A stretch of DNA of 13,412 bases from Flavobacteriaceae bacterium (GTDB taxonomy: Bacteria > Bacteroidota > Bacteroidia > Flavobacteriales > Flavobacteriaceae): assembly GCA_030618945.1 (NCBI GenBank), contig JAUXCI010000037.1, forward strand, positions 1 to 13,412, in the 5' to 3' direction. Shown piece by piece: positions 1-7,862 of the stretch. The stretch's first letter is position 1. Every line of letters begins with the position of its first letter. The notes under the pieces are model-generated. The model did no database searches and was not told the DNA's origin. It saw only the letters and a program-made list of their open reading frames with translations. The position numbers were made by a program, and so were the translations under genes.

Positions 1-929
1 CCTTGTTTACCTTCATGCTCAAATTTAACAAAATACAAGCCACTTTTCAGATTAGACTTGGGTAAATTCCCAACCCCAAGGTATACATCCACTTTATCAA
101 AGGTTTTCATCAATCTTCCGTTTATGTCGTAAATGGAAACCTTCAAATCAACCATCTCTTCCGAGGTTGTGAATTCGATATTGCTTTGCCCGATAATGAC
201 TGGGTTTGAAACCAAATTTATTCCTTTAGTAAGAACTAGATCATTAACGTCCAACACTATTTGATGGTCAATTCCAAAGGTAAACTGGCTAAAACCATTG
301 AGGTTTGCTGGGATATTAATATCGCTGGTAACATCACCATTTAATAAATCTCCTGAAACAGTATTGCTCTGGGAAGCACCAATCAAATCCCAAACACCAG
401 CATCAAGACCAACTATAGCAACAGAACTCAAAGCCCCTCCATTATCATTTACTAAGGAAGTAATATCACTATTCTCGTTCCAGGACAAGTTGACTATGGC
501 TGTACCTGTCAATTCCCAATACTCCACATCTGCAACGTCATCAACATTAGTCCCATTGCTTCCAAGGGAAGGTGGAGAATTAATATAATTGGCGGTGGCC
601 ATTCCCGTGTGTTCCATTTTAACAGGAGCATAAACTCCATTATCACCCGTGGGCAATAAGGTTTCTCCCGTTCCATAGGCTGTTACGGCACCATTCACAT
701 ATTCTTGCGAAGATCCCCAATTACTACCAGCTTCAACAGAAAAAATACCGGATGCATCGACATCAACAACTAAATTACTCGTTGTAAATGCTAGGTCCTT
801 AGCAAGATAGAATTCTGAACCAGATCCAACAAATAAAGACTGAGCCAAGCCATCCTGAAATAATAACAAGCCTGCTAACAGAAAGGATAAATTTCGAAAA
901 ATTGAAAGATTGGGTATTTTTAGCATCAT
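1..929 (-). CDS. Secreted protein with T9SS type A sorting domain, C-terminus cut by window edge
   Basis: The minus strand is open from an ATG at 929 (ATGATG; the second ATG is equally possible) to the window edge, 309 codons with no stop. The N-terminus is a signal peptide (Arg at 12, hydrophobic run about 14-24, likely cleavage after Ala29 leaving Gln30, the usual Bacteroidota pattern). Residues about 30-235 are a beta-rich, Asn/Gly/Ser-rich secreted region with no catalytic motif that I recognise. From about Leu239 it reads as a T9SS type A C-terminal domain: LVSNP, then VSIYDINGRLMKTF, then LKSGLYFVKFEHEGK. That domain normally ends within about ten residues of this point, so the protein is probably about 320 residues. 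The inferred route is Sec export, passage through the type IX translocon, and surface attachment or release after removal of the domain. The cargo function is unknown. It lies 167 bases downstream of leuS on the same strand. Confidence 0.85.
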   Translation of the reverse strand, partial: MMLKIPNLSIFRNLSFLLAGLLLFQDGLAQSLFVGSGSEFYLAKDLAFTTSNLVVDVDASGIFSVEAGSNWGSSQEYVNGAVTAYGTGETLLPTGDNGVYAPVKMEHTGMATANYINSPPSLGSNGTNVDDVADVEYWELTGTAIVNLSWNENSDITSLVNDNGGALSSVAIVGLDAGVWDLIGASQSNTVSGDLLNGDVTSDINIPANLNGFSQFTFGIDHQIVLDVNDLVLTKGINLVSNPVIIGQSNIEFTTSEEMVDLKVSIYDINGRLMKTFDKVDVYLGVGNLPKSNLKSGLYFVKFEHEGKQ

Positions 930-1096
930 AGGCTTAATTTTCAATCAAAATTATTAAAAAAAACTCACTTAACCCGTTCTTTTATTATAAATAATTTTCG
1001 CCAAGATTTGTGTTAAAACCAAGCTCCCGGATACGGTATTCGCCAATATGATTGATAAACTATCCATCATGATTCCATAGCTAAGTCAATAACCCA

Positions 1097-3916
1097 TCAA
1101 CCTACAATATTCACAATCTTTCCAGGTATGACAATCACTTTTTTGGGAGATCGTCCATTTAATTGCTGCTGGGTTCTTTCATCTTCCAGGACAGCTTTCT
1201 CAATGGCGACTTTATCAAGATCAAGCGACAATTCTTTTGTGAATCTCATTTTTCCGTTAAAAGAAATCGGATAAGTTTTAGTGCTTTCAATCAAAAATTT
1301 GGGCTCAAAAACAGGATACTCAACGGTTGAAATTGAACCTTTGTTTCCCAGTTTTTCCCATAATTCCTCGGCAATATGTGGGGCATAAGGAGCTATCAGG
1401 ACAACCAGCGGCTGGAGAATATCCCTTTTATTGCATTTCAATGCGGTCAGCTCATTCACCGCAATCATAAAGGAACTAACAGAGGTGTTGAAAGAAAAGT
1501 TTGCAATGTCCTCGTCCACTTTTTTAATCGTTTTATGCAATATCTTTAATTCGTCGGCATTGGCTTTATCTTCTGAAACTAAAAACGCCTCATTATCTGA
1601 ATGGAATAGTTTCCACAATCTTTTTAAAAACCCGTGAACTCCTGAAATACCTGCAGTATTCCATGGTTTGGCCTGTTCTAAAGGGCCTAAAAACATTTCA
1701 TATAATCTAAGTGTATCGGCCCCGTAATTATGGCAAATGTCATCTGGATTTACGACATTATATTTAGATTTAGACATCTTTTCAACTTCTCTGCCAACGA
1801 TATATTTTCCGCTTTCAAGAATAAACTCTGGTTGATCAATATCTTTATTAAGTACATGGTTTTTAAACCCTTCCAAATCCAATTCATTTGAAGCATTCAC
1901 CAATGACACATCCACATGAAGAGGCTGAACTTTAAAATCACCAATCAAGCCTTTAGAAATAAAAACATTCTCTCCTTCCTTTCGATAAACAAAAGCAGAA
2001 GTTCCTAAAATCATCCCCTGGTTGATCAACTTTTTTGCGTATTCCTGCACAGGAACATGACCTCTGTCATAGAGAAATTTCTGCCAAAACCTTGAATATA
2101 AAAGATGTCCAGTGGCATGTTCACTTCCTCCAATATATAAATCTACGTCTCTCCAATAATTCATGGCTTCTTTTCCACAAAAGGTCTCTGAATTTGTGGC
2201 ATCCATATAACGATTAAAATACCAGGAACTTCCCGCCCAACCTGGCATTGTATTTAGTTCCAATGGAAAAATAGTGGTGCCGTTAATAAGGTCATTAGAA
2301 ACAATTTGGTTGGTTTTAGTACACCAGGCCCACACAGTTGCGTTACCTAAAGGAGGTTTCCCATCTTCGGTAGGCAAATACTTTTGCACTTCTGGTAAGG
2401 TAATGGGCAAATACTCAGTGTCAATCATTTTTGGAAGACCATTGACATAATATACTGGAAAAGGCTCCCCCCAATATCTTTGTCTTGAAAAAACGGCATC
2501 ACGCAATCTATAATTGATTTTGCCCTGACCAATTTTTCTTTCCTCCAAAGCAGCTATGACTTTTCTGATAGCTTCCTTTGCATTTAGGCCATTGATAAAA
2601 TCAGAATTGGCAATTTTTACATTTTTATCTTCACATGCCATTTCTGAAATATCTACATTTTCAAAAATATTTGGTATCTCCAGCTTAAAATATTTGGCGA
2701 AATCGAAATCTCTTTGATCTCCACAAGGTACTGCCATAACTGCCCCTGTTCCATAACTTGCCAGAACATAATCTCCTATCCATATCGGAATTTTGGTTCC
2801 CGAAAAGGGATGAATTGCATAGGCACCGGTAAAAACACCAGAAATTGATTTTACATCTGCCATTCTATCTCGTTCGCTCCTTTTGGACGTCGATAAAACA
2901 TATCCTTCAACAGCTTCTTTTTGATCCCTGCCAGTTATTTTTGAAACCAGTTCATGTTCAGGAGCCAGCGTCATAAATGACACGCCAAAAATGGTATCTG
3001 GTCGGGTAGTAAATACTTCGATATTTTCATTATGACCATCAATATCAAATGATACCATGGCGCCTACTGATCTGCCGATCCAATTGGTTTGAGAATCCTT
3101 TAAAGGTTGTGGCCAATCTATCTCATTTAGCCCATCAAGTAATCTTTGTGCATAGGCCGTAATTCTCATTGACCATTGTTTCATTTTCTTTCTAACAACA
3201 GGAAACCCACCCCGTTCAGACAATCCGTTAACGATTTCGTCATTCGCCAGCACCGTTCCTAAAGCAGGACACCAATTTACTTCGGTTTCAGAAAGGTATG
3301 TCAATCGGTAATTAGAAAGGATCTCTTCTTTTTTTTCCTCATTAAACAATTTCCATTGTTCTTCTGAAAAATCCTCTAAAGTATCGCCACAAGCAGCGTT
3401 GATTCTTATATTTCCTTCAGTTTCGAAAACACTTTTTAGTTCTTCGATGCTTCGGGCCTGATCTGAGTCCAAACAATAATAGGATTCATACAATTGAATA
3501 AAGATCCACTGGGTCCATTTATAATAAGAAGGATCTGAAGTTCTTACTTCTCTGCTCCAATCGAATGAAAATCCAATTTGATCCAATTGCCTGCGATAAG
3601 TTTTAATGTTTTCCTGTGTGGTCTTCGCTGGATGTTGACCCGTTTGAATAGCGTATTGTTCGGCTGGAAGCCCAAATGAATCATAACCCTGGGGATGTAA
3701 TACATTGAAGCCTTTGTGTCGCTTATATCTGGCGTAAATATCCGAAGCTATGTATCCCAAGGGATGCCCAACATGAAGCCCAGCACCACTTGGGTAAGGA
3801 AACATATCAAGAACATAATATTTTTCCTTTTTGCTGTAATTATCTGCTTTAAATGTCTGGTTATCATTCCAGTATTTCTGCCATTTGGCTTCTATTTCAT
3901 TAAAGTAGTATTTCAT
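1097..3916 (-). CDS. leuS: Leucyl-tRNA synthetase
   Basis: Class I aminoacyl-tRNA synthetase that charges tRNA-Leu with leucine in the cytoplasm. The 939 residues begin MKYYFNEIEAKWQKYW. The HIGH signature is HVGH at 48-51 after MFPYPSGAGL, and KMSKS is at 713-717. The CP1 editing domain, which hydrolyses mischarged tRNA, is present with TTRPDT at 303-308, GTGAVMAVP at 389-397 and the conserved Asp400. The residues before that Asp are Cys-Gly rather than the Gly-His of E. coli, which I believe is usual in Bacteroidota. The protein is longer than E. coli LeuRS (about 860) because of inserts, including a Cys/Glu-rich stretch at about 145-205; there is no sign of damage. AGGA lies one base before the ATG, too close for a normal Shine-Dalgarno. 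A promoter lies at 4061-4091. No convincing terminator was seen before the downstream secreted-protein gene. Confidence 0.98.
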   Translation of the reverse strand: MKYYFNEIEAKWQKYWNDNQTFKADNYSKKEKYYVLDMFPYPSGAGLHVGHPLGYIASDIYARYKRHKGFNVLHPQGYDSFGLPAEQYAIQTGQHPAKTTQENIKTYRRQLDQIGFSFDWSREVRTSDPSYYKWTQWIFIQLYESYYCLDSDQARSIEELKSVFETEGNIRINAACGDTLEDFSEEQWKLFNEEKKEEILSNYRLTYLSETEVNWCPALGTVLANDEIVNGLSERGGFPVVRKKMKQWSMRITAYAQRLLDGLNEIDWPQPLKDSQTNWIGRSVGAMVSFDIDGHNENIEVFTTRPDTIFGVSFMTLAPEHELVSKITGRDQKEAVEGYVLSTSKRSERDRMADVKSISGVFTGAYAIHPFSGTKIPIWIGDYVLASYGTGAVMAVPCGDQRDFDFAKYFKLEIPNIFENVDISEMACEDKNVKIANSDFINGLNAKEAIRKVIAALEERKIGQGKINYRLRDAVFSRQRYWGEPFPVYYVNGLPKMIDTEYLPITLPEVQKYLPTEDGKPPLGNATVWAWCTKTNQIVSNDLINGTTIFPLELNTMPGWAGSSWYFNRYMDATNSETFCGKEAMNYWRDVDLYIGGSEHATGHLLYSRFWQKFLYDRGHVPVQEYAKKLINQGMILGTSAFVYRKEGENVFISKGLIGDFKVQPLHVDVSLVNASNELDLEGFKNHVLNKDIDQPEFILESGKYIVGREVEKMSKSKYNVVNPDDICHNYGADTLRLYEMFLGPLEQAKPWNTAGISGVHGFLKRLWKLFHSDNEAFLVSEDKANADELKILHKTIKKVDEDIANFSFNTSVSSFMIAVNELTALKCNKRDILQPLVVLIAPYAPHIAEELWEKLGNKGSISTVEYPVFEPKFLIESTKTYPISFNGKMRFTKELSLDLDKVAIEKAVLEDERTQQQLNGRSPKKVIVIPGKIVNIVG

Positions 3917-3960
3917 TCCTTTATTTCTAAATGACTATTTGGATTTTAATTCACTAATTT

Positions 3961-3981
3961 TATCTGCCTTTCTGACAGATA
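3961..3981 (-). other. Hairpin in the leuS 5' leader
   Basis: An 8-bp inverted repeat, TATCTGCC / GACAGATA with one G-T pair and a 5-base loop, lies 45-65 bases upstream of the leuS start. It has no following T-run on the minus strand, so it is not an intrinsic terminator. It could shape the leader of the leuS mRNA, but nothing shows a regulatory role. Confidence 0.35.
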
Positions 3982-4060
3982 GATCAAAATTTTAAAAGGC
4001 TGACAACAAACACTTTATATCGGTAAATAAAATCTAAAACCAGCCCATTATTTAAGTTGG

Positions 4061-4091
4061 CAAAGTTACACTTAAAGATGGACTGTGCAAA
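4061..4091 (-). promoter_or_regulatory. Bacteroidota-type promoter for leuS
   Basis: On the minus strand, TTTG (4091-4088) is followed after 19 bases by TAACTTTG (4068-4061), an exact match to the Bacteroidota vegetative promoter pattern TTTG-N19..21-TAnnTTTG. Transcription would begin near 4055, giving a leader of roughly 140 nt before the leuS ATG at 3916. Confidence 0.7.
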
Positions 4092-4153
4092 GCTCATAAT
4101 ATATCTTAATTTTTATATCTTTACTTTTTAAATTTTCACTAAACTACGCTGCC

Positions 4154-5776
4154 ATGTATACGCCCCTCATATACCTGATGTTTATATTTGTGTTTTTTTC
4201 ATGCACAACCGATAAACAACAAGTTGATCTGATTGTTACCAATGCAAATATTTACACTGTTAATGCCAATCTACCAAAAGCTGAGGCTTTCGCGGTAAGC
4301 AATGGTAAATTTGTAAGTGTAGGAACAGCCAAAGAGATTAAATCAAATTTTACATCTGATAATATATTAAACGCTGACGGGAAGACCATTGTTCCTGGAT
4401 TAATTGATGGGCATTGTCATTTCTATGGTTTGGGTTTAAGCATGCAAAAAGTCGATCTCAACGGCACAAATAGCTATGATGAAATTCTCCAAAAACTTTT
4501 GCAATTTCAGAAAGAAAAAAAACCTGAATTCATTCAAGGACGTGGATGGGATCAAAATGATTGGGAGGTCAAAGCCTACCCAACTAAAAGCAAACTTGAC
4601 GCACTATTTCCAAAAACTCCAGTGGTTCTTACCCGAGTTGACGGGCACGCTATACTTGTGAACCAGGCGGCATTGGATCTTGCTGGAATTGATAATAAAA
4701 CAAGCGTTGTGGGTGGGGAAATCATCAAAAACAAAGGGGAAATTACTGGCGTACTTATTGACAATGCACAAGACATGGTATACAATATTGTGCCTCGCTT
4801 TGGTATCAAAGAACGAATTCAAGCCTTAAAAGAGGCAGAAGCATATTGCCTAAATCTGGGCCTGACAACAGTTAGCGATGCCGGCTTATCTAAAATGCAA
4901 ATTGATCTTATAGATAGTCTCCAGCAACAGGGTGAATTGAAAATCAAAGTTTATGCTATGGTTTCAGCCAACCCGTACAATCTAGATTATTACTTAAAAA
5001 ACGGAATCCTAAAAACAGACCGCCTTAACGTAAGGTCCTTTAAGGTATATGCTGATGGAGCCTTGGGGTCGCGGGGAGCAGTTTTAAAAAATCCATATAG
5101 CGACAGAGAGGGGCATTATGGTGCAATGGTAACCAGCCTGGAAAATCTTTCGGCAATAGCCAAACGTCTGGCAAATTCGGAATTCCAAATGAATACGCAT
5201 GCCATTGGTGATTCCGCTAATTCTTTTATCCTTAAGACCTATGCTCGTGAATTAAAAAGCAGGACTAACAGAAGGTGGAGAATTGAACACGCTCAGATTA
5301 TTTCGCCATCAGAATTTGATTATTTTACTGAAATCCTTCCCTCTGTGCAACCTACACATGCCACTAGCGACATGTATTGGGCTGAAGATAGAATAGGACC
5401 TGAAAGAATCAAAGGGGCCTATGCTTATAAACAACTATTAGACATCAACGGCAGAATAGTTTTGGGAACCGATTTTCCTGTAGAAAAAGTAAATCCAATG
5501 CTTACCTTTTATGCTTCTGTATCAAGGAAGGATCTCAAAGGATACCCTGAAGGTGGTTTTGAAATAGAAAACGGCTTGAGTAGGGAGGAAACTTTAAAAG
5601 GAATGACAATTTGGGCTGCTTATGCTAATTTTGAAGAAATAGAAAAAGGTTCTATAGAGGAAAATAAATATGCCGACTTTGTGATTTTAGATAATAATAT
5701 CATGGATATTCCTATAGAACAAGTTCCAAATATCAAGATAGATGGAACTTATATTAACGGGGAGAAAGTAAATTAA
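4154..5776 (+). CDS. Amidohydrolase family 3 lipoprotein (YtcJ-like)
   Basis: A predicted metal-dependent hydrolase of the amidohydrolase family 3 type, 540 residues, normal length. Hydrophobic residues 5-16 end in FFSC with Cys17, a plausible lipobox, so it is probably a lipoprotein of the cell envelope. The beta-sandwich strands lie at both ends of the chain (IVTNANIYTVN near 27-37; YADFVILDNN near 506-515). Metal-site candidates are HxH at 87 and 89 (GLIDGHCHF), Lys297 (a possible carboxylated Lys in FKVYADGALGSRG), His349 (NTHAIGD), His379 (RRWRIEHAQ) and Asp440 (LGTDFPVE), so the catalytic set appears complete. Relatives act on C-N bonds of amides or cyclic amides; the substrate cannot be told from sequence. 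The ATG at 4154 is the start that keeps the signal peptide. No convincing promoter was found in front. Its stop lies one base from the stop of the convergent DUF2911 gene. Confidence 0.9.
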   Translation: MYTPLIYLMFIFVFFSCTTDKQQVDLIVTNANIYTVNANLPKAEAFAVSNGKFVSVGTAKEIKSNFTSDNILNADGKTIVPGLIDGHCHFYGLGLSMQKVDLNGTNSYDEILQKLLQFQKEKKPEFIQGRGWDQNDWEVKAYPTKSKLDALFPKTPVVLTRVDGHAILVNQAALDLAGIDNKTSVVGGEIIKNKGEITGVLIDNAQDMVYNIVPRFGIKERIQALKEAEAYCLNLGLTTVSDAGLSKMQIDLIDSLQQQGELKIKVYAMVSANPYNLDYYLKNGILKTDRLNVRSFKVYADGALGSRGAVLKNPYSDREGHYGAMVTSLENLSAIAKRLANSEFQMNTHAIGDSANSFILKTYARELKSRTNRRWRIEHAQIISPSEFDYFTEILPSVQPTHATSDMYWAEDRIGPERIKGAYAYKQLLDINGRIVLGTDFPVEKVNPMLTFYASVSRKDLKGYPEGGFEIENGLSREETLKGMTIWAAYANFEEIEKGSIEENKYADFVILDNNIMDIPIEQVPNIKIDGTYINGEKVN

Positions 5777-5777
5777 T

Positions 5778-6320
5778 CTATAAAATAATCTTTATAGGTG
5801 TTGTTATTCTTGTAGTATCCCAGGCCAAAACCATATTGACATGTTTTCCTTTGTCTTTAAATCCTATGGAGAAAGCCTCCAAAAACTCGGCCTTACTCAC
5901 TTTAGCAGTTATTCGGGCAACGTCATATTTTTTTTCATATTCAGATGTTTCCCAAACATCAATTTGAGAACTTAGTATCAAGGTCCATTCATTTTTATGT
6001 GGTATAGCGTATAGCACATAAGTACCAGCTTTTACCTGAGTACCTCCAAAAACCACGTCTTGATAGAATACAACTTCGGTGGCTTCATTTGCTCCAACTC
6101 TCCATATTTTACCATAGGGAATCACTTCTCCAAAAATTTCTCTACCATTCTTTTTAGGACGTCCGTAAAGTACTTTAATGGTTGGTGGTGAAATCTTATT
6201 GGTTCTAAAATAAACGATATCGTGTGGACTCGTATCCAGATCTTTAAAATCTTGTGCATTCACATTAACGCATAAGCTTAATGCAAAAATAAATACTATA
6301 TTAATATATATCCTTTTCAT
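5778..6320 (-). CDS. DUF2911 family exported protein (second of tandem pair)
   Basis: 180 residues. A signal peptide (MKRIYINIVFIFALSLCVNVNA, then Gln23) predicts export to the periplasm or beyond. The mature part has the DUF2911 hallmarks: IKVLYGRPKKNGREIFGE, then VIPYGKIWRVGANEATEV, then KAGTYVLYAIP, ending in MVLAWDTTRI. The family is common in Bacteroidota and has no established activity, so no function is given. It starts five bases after the stop of the related upstream gene, so the two are very likely co-transcribed and perhaps translationally coupled. Its stop (TAG, 5780-5778) is one base from the stop of the convergent amidohydrolase, leaving no room for a terminator of its own. Confidence 0.88.
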   Translation of the reverse strand: MKRIYINIVFIFALSLCVNVNAQDFKDLDTSPHDIVYFRTNKISPPTIKVLYGRPKKNGREIFGEVIPYGKIWRVGANEATEVVFYQDVVFGGTQVKAGTYVLYAIPHKNEWTLILSSQIDVWETSEYEKKYDVARITAKVSKAEFLEAFSIGFKDKGKHVNMVLAWDTTRITTPIKIIL

Positions 6321-6325
6321 AACTT

Positions 6326-6886
6326 TTAAATTCTGGCTAAAATTTCGTTTCCTGTGGCTAGTGGTATATCAATTCTCGTTGAATCCCATGCTAAAACCAT
6401 AAAGGAATTTTTGAAATTCTTTTTAAACCCAATGGAAAATACATTGACTTCTTTTGACTGGGTTGATGGAACTTTAATTCTAACAACATCCTTTGAGTCG
6501 TCATAGAAGAAGGCGCCCCAAGTATCAGTATTACTATTTAAAATGATTGTCCATTCTTTTTCACCTGGAATTGTGTGTAAAACATAAGTACCTGCCTTGA
6601 CCAATTTATTGCCAAAAAGCATATCGGCATAGAATTTTACTTCAGTAGCTTCATTTGCTCCTGTCCTCCAGATCTCTCCATAAGGTATTTGTTCTCCGAA
6701 TACGTTCTCCTCTGTTTTTAGAGGTCTCCCGTAAACAACTTTAATCAATGGTTCAGGAATTTTTTTTGTGGTCAAATAGGCAATATCAACTGGATAAGTG
6801 TCTATTTGGGCAAACTTTTGAGCTAGTGTCGATGTACTTGACAACAAGCCAAAAACCAGCATAGTGGTAATCATAATCTTATTCAT
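6326..6886 (-). CDS. DUF2911 family exported protein (first of tandem pair)
   Basis: 186 residues. A signal peptide (MNKIMITTMLVFGLLSSTSTLA, then Gln23) predicts export. DUF2911 signatures are IKVVYGRPLKTEENVFGE, IPYGEIWRTGANEATEV, KAGTYVLHTIP and MVLAWDSTRI. By eye about half of the mature residues match the downstream paralogue, so this is a tandem duplication that has diverged rather than a recent copy. It heads a two-gene operon and is divergent from the response regulator gene across a 212-base gap. No exact promoter match was found on this strand. A 10-bp perfect palindrome, TGATTAATCA at 6903-6912, lies just upstream of the start. Biochemical function is unknown. Confidence 0.88.
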   Translation of the reverse strand: MNKIMITTMLVFGLLSSTSTLAQKFAQIDTYPVDIAYLTTKKIPEPLIKVVYGRPLKTEENVFGEQIPYGEIWRTGANEATEVKFYADMLFGNKLVKAGTYVLHTIPGEKEWTIILNSNTDTWGAFFYDDSKDVVRIKVPSTQSKEVNVFSIGFKKNFKNSFMVLAWDSTRIDIPLATGNEILARI

Positions 6887-7042
6887 AGCAGTAAATAATT
6901 ATTGATTAATCATTCGATCACTATAAACGGTAAAATTGTTTAAATATTATATTTGACTGATTATTATTCAAAAACTTCTGTATAAATTATTTGTCTGAAG
7001 AATGATCAAAAATTTCTCAATTTTCTGTTAAAACCATTTTAA

Positions 7043-7075
7043 TTTGTCATCAATAGTAATAATGTGCTATTTTTG
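7043..7075 (+). promoter_or_regulatory. Bacteroidota-type promoter for the response regulator gene
   Basis: TTTG at 7043-7046, a 21-base spacer, then TATTTTTG at 7068-7075 match TTTG-N19..21-TAnnTTTG. Transcription would begin around 7081-7083, about 16 bases before the ATG at 7099. The GTG at 7075, in frame with the regulator, is thereby inside the -7 box and cannot be the start on this transcript. Confidence 0.7.
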
Positions 7076-7098
7076 TGTACCCTGTAAATTTTCATGAG

Positions 7099-7773
7099 AT
7101 GAAGCTTTTAATAGTAGAAGATGAAATTGAATTACTAAACGCAACTTGCGGCTATTTGCAAAAAGAAGATTTTGTTGTCGAATCTGCCCCTAACTTTTTT
7201 GAGGCCGAGGACAAATTAATCTCCTACCAATACGATGTAGTTATCCTGGATATCAATTTACCCGATGGTAACGGTCTGGATTTATTGAAAATAATCAAAA
7301 GTAAAAGTCCTGAAACAGGTGTTCTTATTGTTTCAGCAAAAGATTCTTTAGACGATAGATTAAAAGGACTCGACCTGGGCGCAGATGATTATATTACAAA
7401 ACCATTTCATCTAGCAGAGCTCAATTCAAGAGTAAATTCCTTATTGAGACGAAGAAAGTATGAAGGCAATAAAAATATTGTTTTTAAGGAAATTGAAATT
7501 GATCCTGATGCCAAAACCGTTGTTGCAAATGGTGTTACTCTTGACTTAACCAAAAAGGAATATTTTCTTTTACTGTATTTTATTACCAATAAAAATAGAG
7601 TTTTGACCAAAGAGGCTATCGCAGAGCATTTATGGGGCGATAACATTGACATGGTTGATAATTTTGATTTTATCTATACCCATATGAGAAATTTAAGAAA
7701 GAAGTTGAAGTTGAGCGGTGCCACGGATTATCTTCAAACCATATATGGCTTAGGGTATAAATTTGGTGAATAA
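7099..7773 (+). CDS. OmpR/PhoB-family response regulator
   Basis: Cytoplasmic DNA-binding output protein of a two-component system, 224 residues. The receiver domain (1-115) has the acidic pocket Glu7-Asp8, phospho-acceptor Asp51 (VVILDINLPDG), Ser79 and Lys101 (ITKPF). The C-terminal winged helix (about 125-224) has the OmpR-family signatures LTKKEYFLLLYF, NRVLTKEAIAEHLWG and the final YGLGYKF. An in-frame GTG at 7075 would add eight residues, but it lies in the -7 promoter box and breaks the usual MKLLIVEDE opening, so the ATG at 7099 is preferred. The partner kinase gene follows after 89 bases. The family binds direct repeats spaced about 11 bases, which matters for the paired elements at 9144-9163 and 9420-9439. 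The signal sensed is unknown. Confidence 0.93.
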   Translation: MKLLIVEDEIELLNATCGYLQKEDFVVESAPNFFEAEDKLISYQYDVVILDINLPDGNGLDLLKIIKSKSPETGVLIVSAKDSLDDRLKGLDLGADDYITKPFHLAELNSRVNSLLRRRKYEGNKNIVFKEIEIDPDAKTVVANGVTLDLTKKEYFLLLYFITNKNRVLTKEAIAEHLWGDNIDMVDNFDFIYTHMRNLRKKLKLSGATDYLQTIYGLGYKFGE

Positions 7774-7862
7774 GGACTGAAAAATCACCAGTCAGGGTAT
7801 TGTAATTATAATGACATTTCAAAGATCATTCTGAATATGAATGGTTAAAAATTGATATTTAA

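Noticed and set aside
298..588. 96-codon plus-strand reading frame
   Set aside because: It lies antisense inside the well-supported T9SS-sorted protein frame, which is uninterrupted from 929 to the window edge.
1097..3916. Loss of editing in LeuRS because GHD reads CGD at 398-400
   Set aside because: The key Asp400 and the TTRPDT motif are present, and I believe the CGD form is usual in Bacteroidota LeuRS.
6887..7042. Copy of the 11-base-period element driving the DUF2911 operon (minus strand TTCTTCAGA near 7002-6994)
   Set aside because: Only one half-site matches, the second half and the -7 box (TATACAGA) do not fit, so it does not meet the standard of the two copies at 9144 and 9420.
7075..7098. 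Upstream GTG start for the response regulator
   Set aside because: The GTG is part of the -7 promoter box TATTTTTG, and the added eight residues break the typical MKLLIVEDE start; ATG at 7099 is preferred.
7774..7862. Possible separate promoter or terminator between regulator and kinase
   Set aside because: Only a 5-bp inverted repeat (GACTG/CAGTC) with no T-run, and no TAnnTTTG match at proper spacing; treated as an operon spacer.
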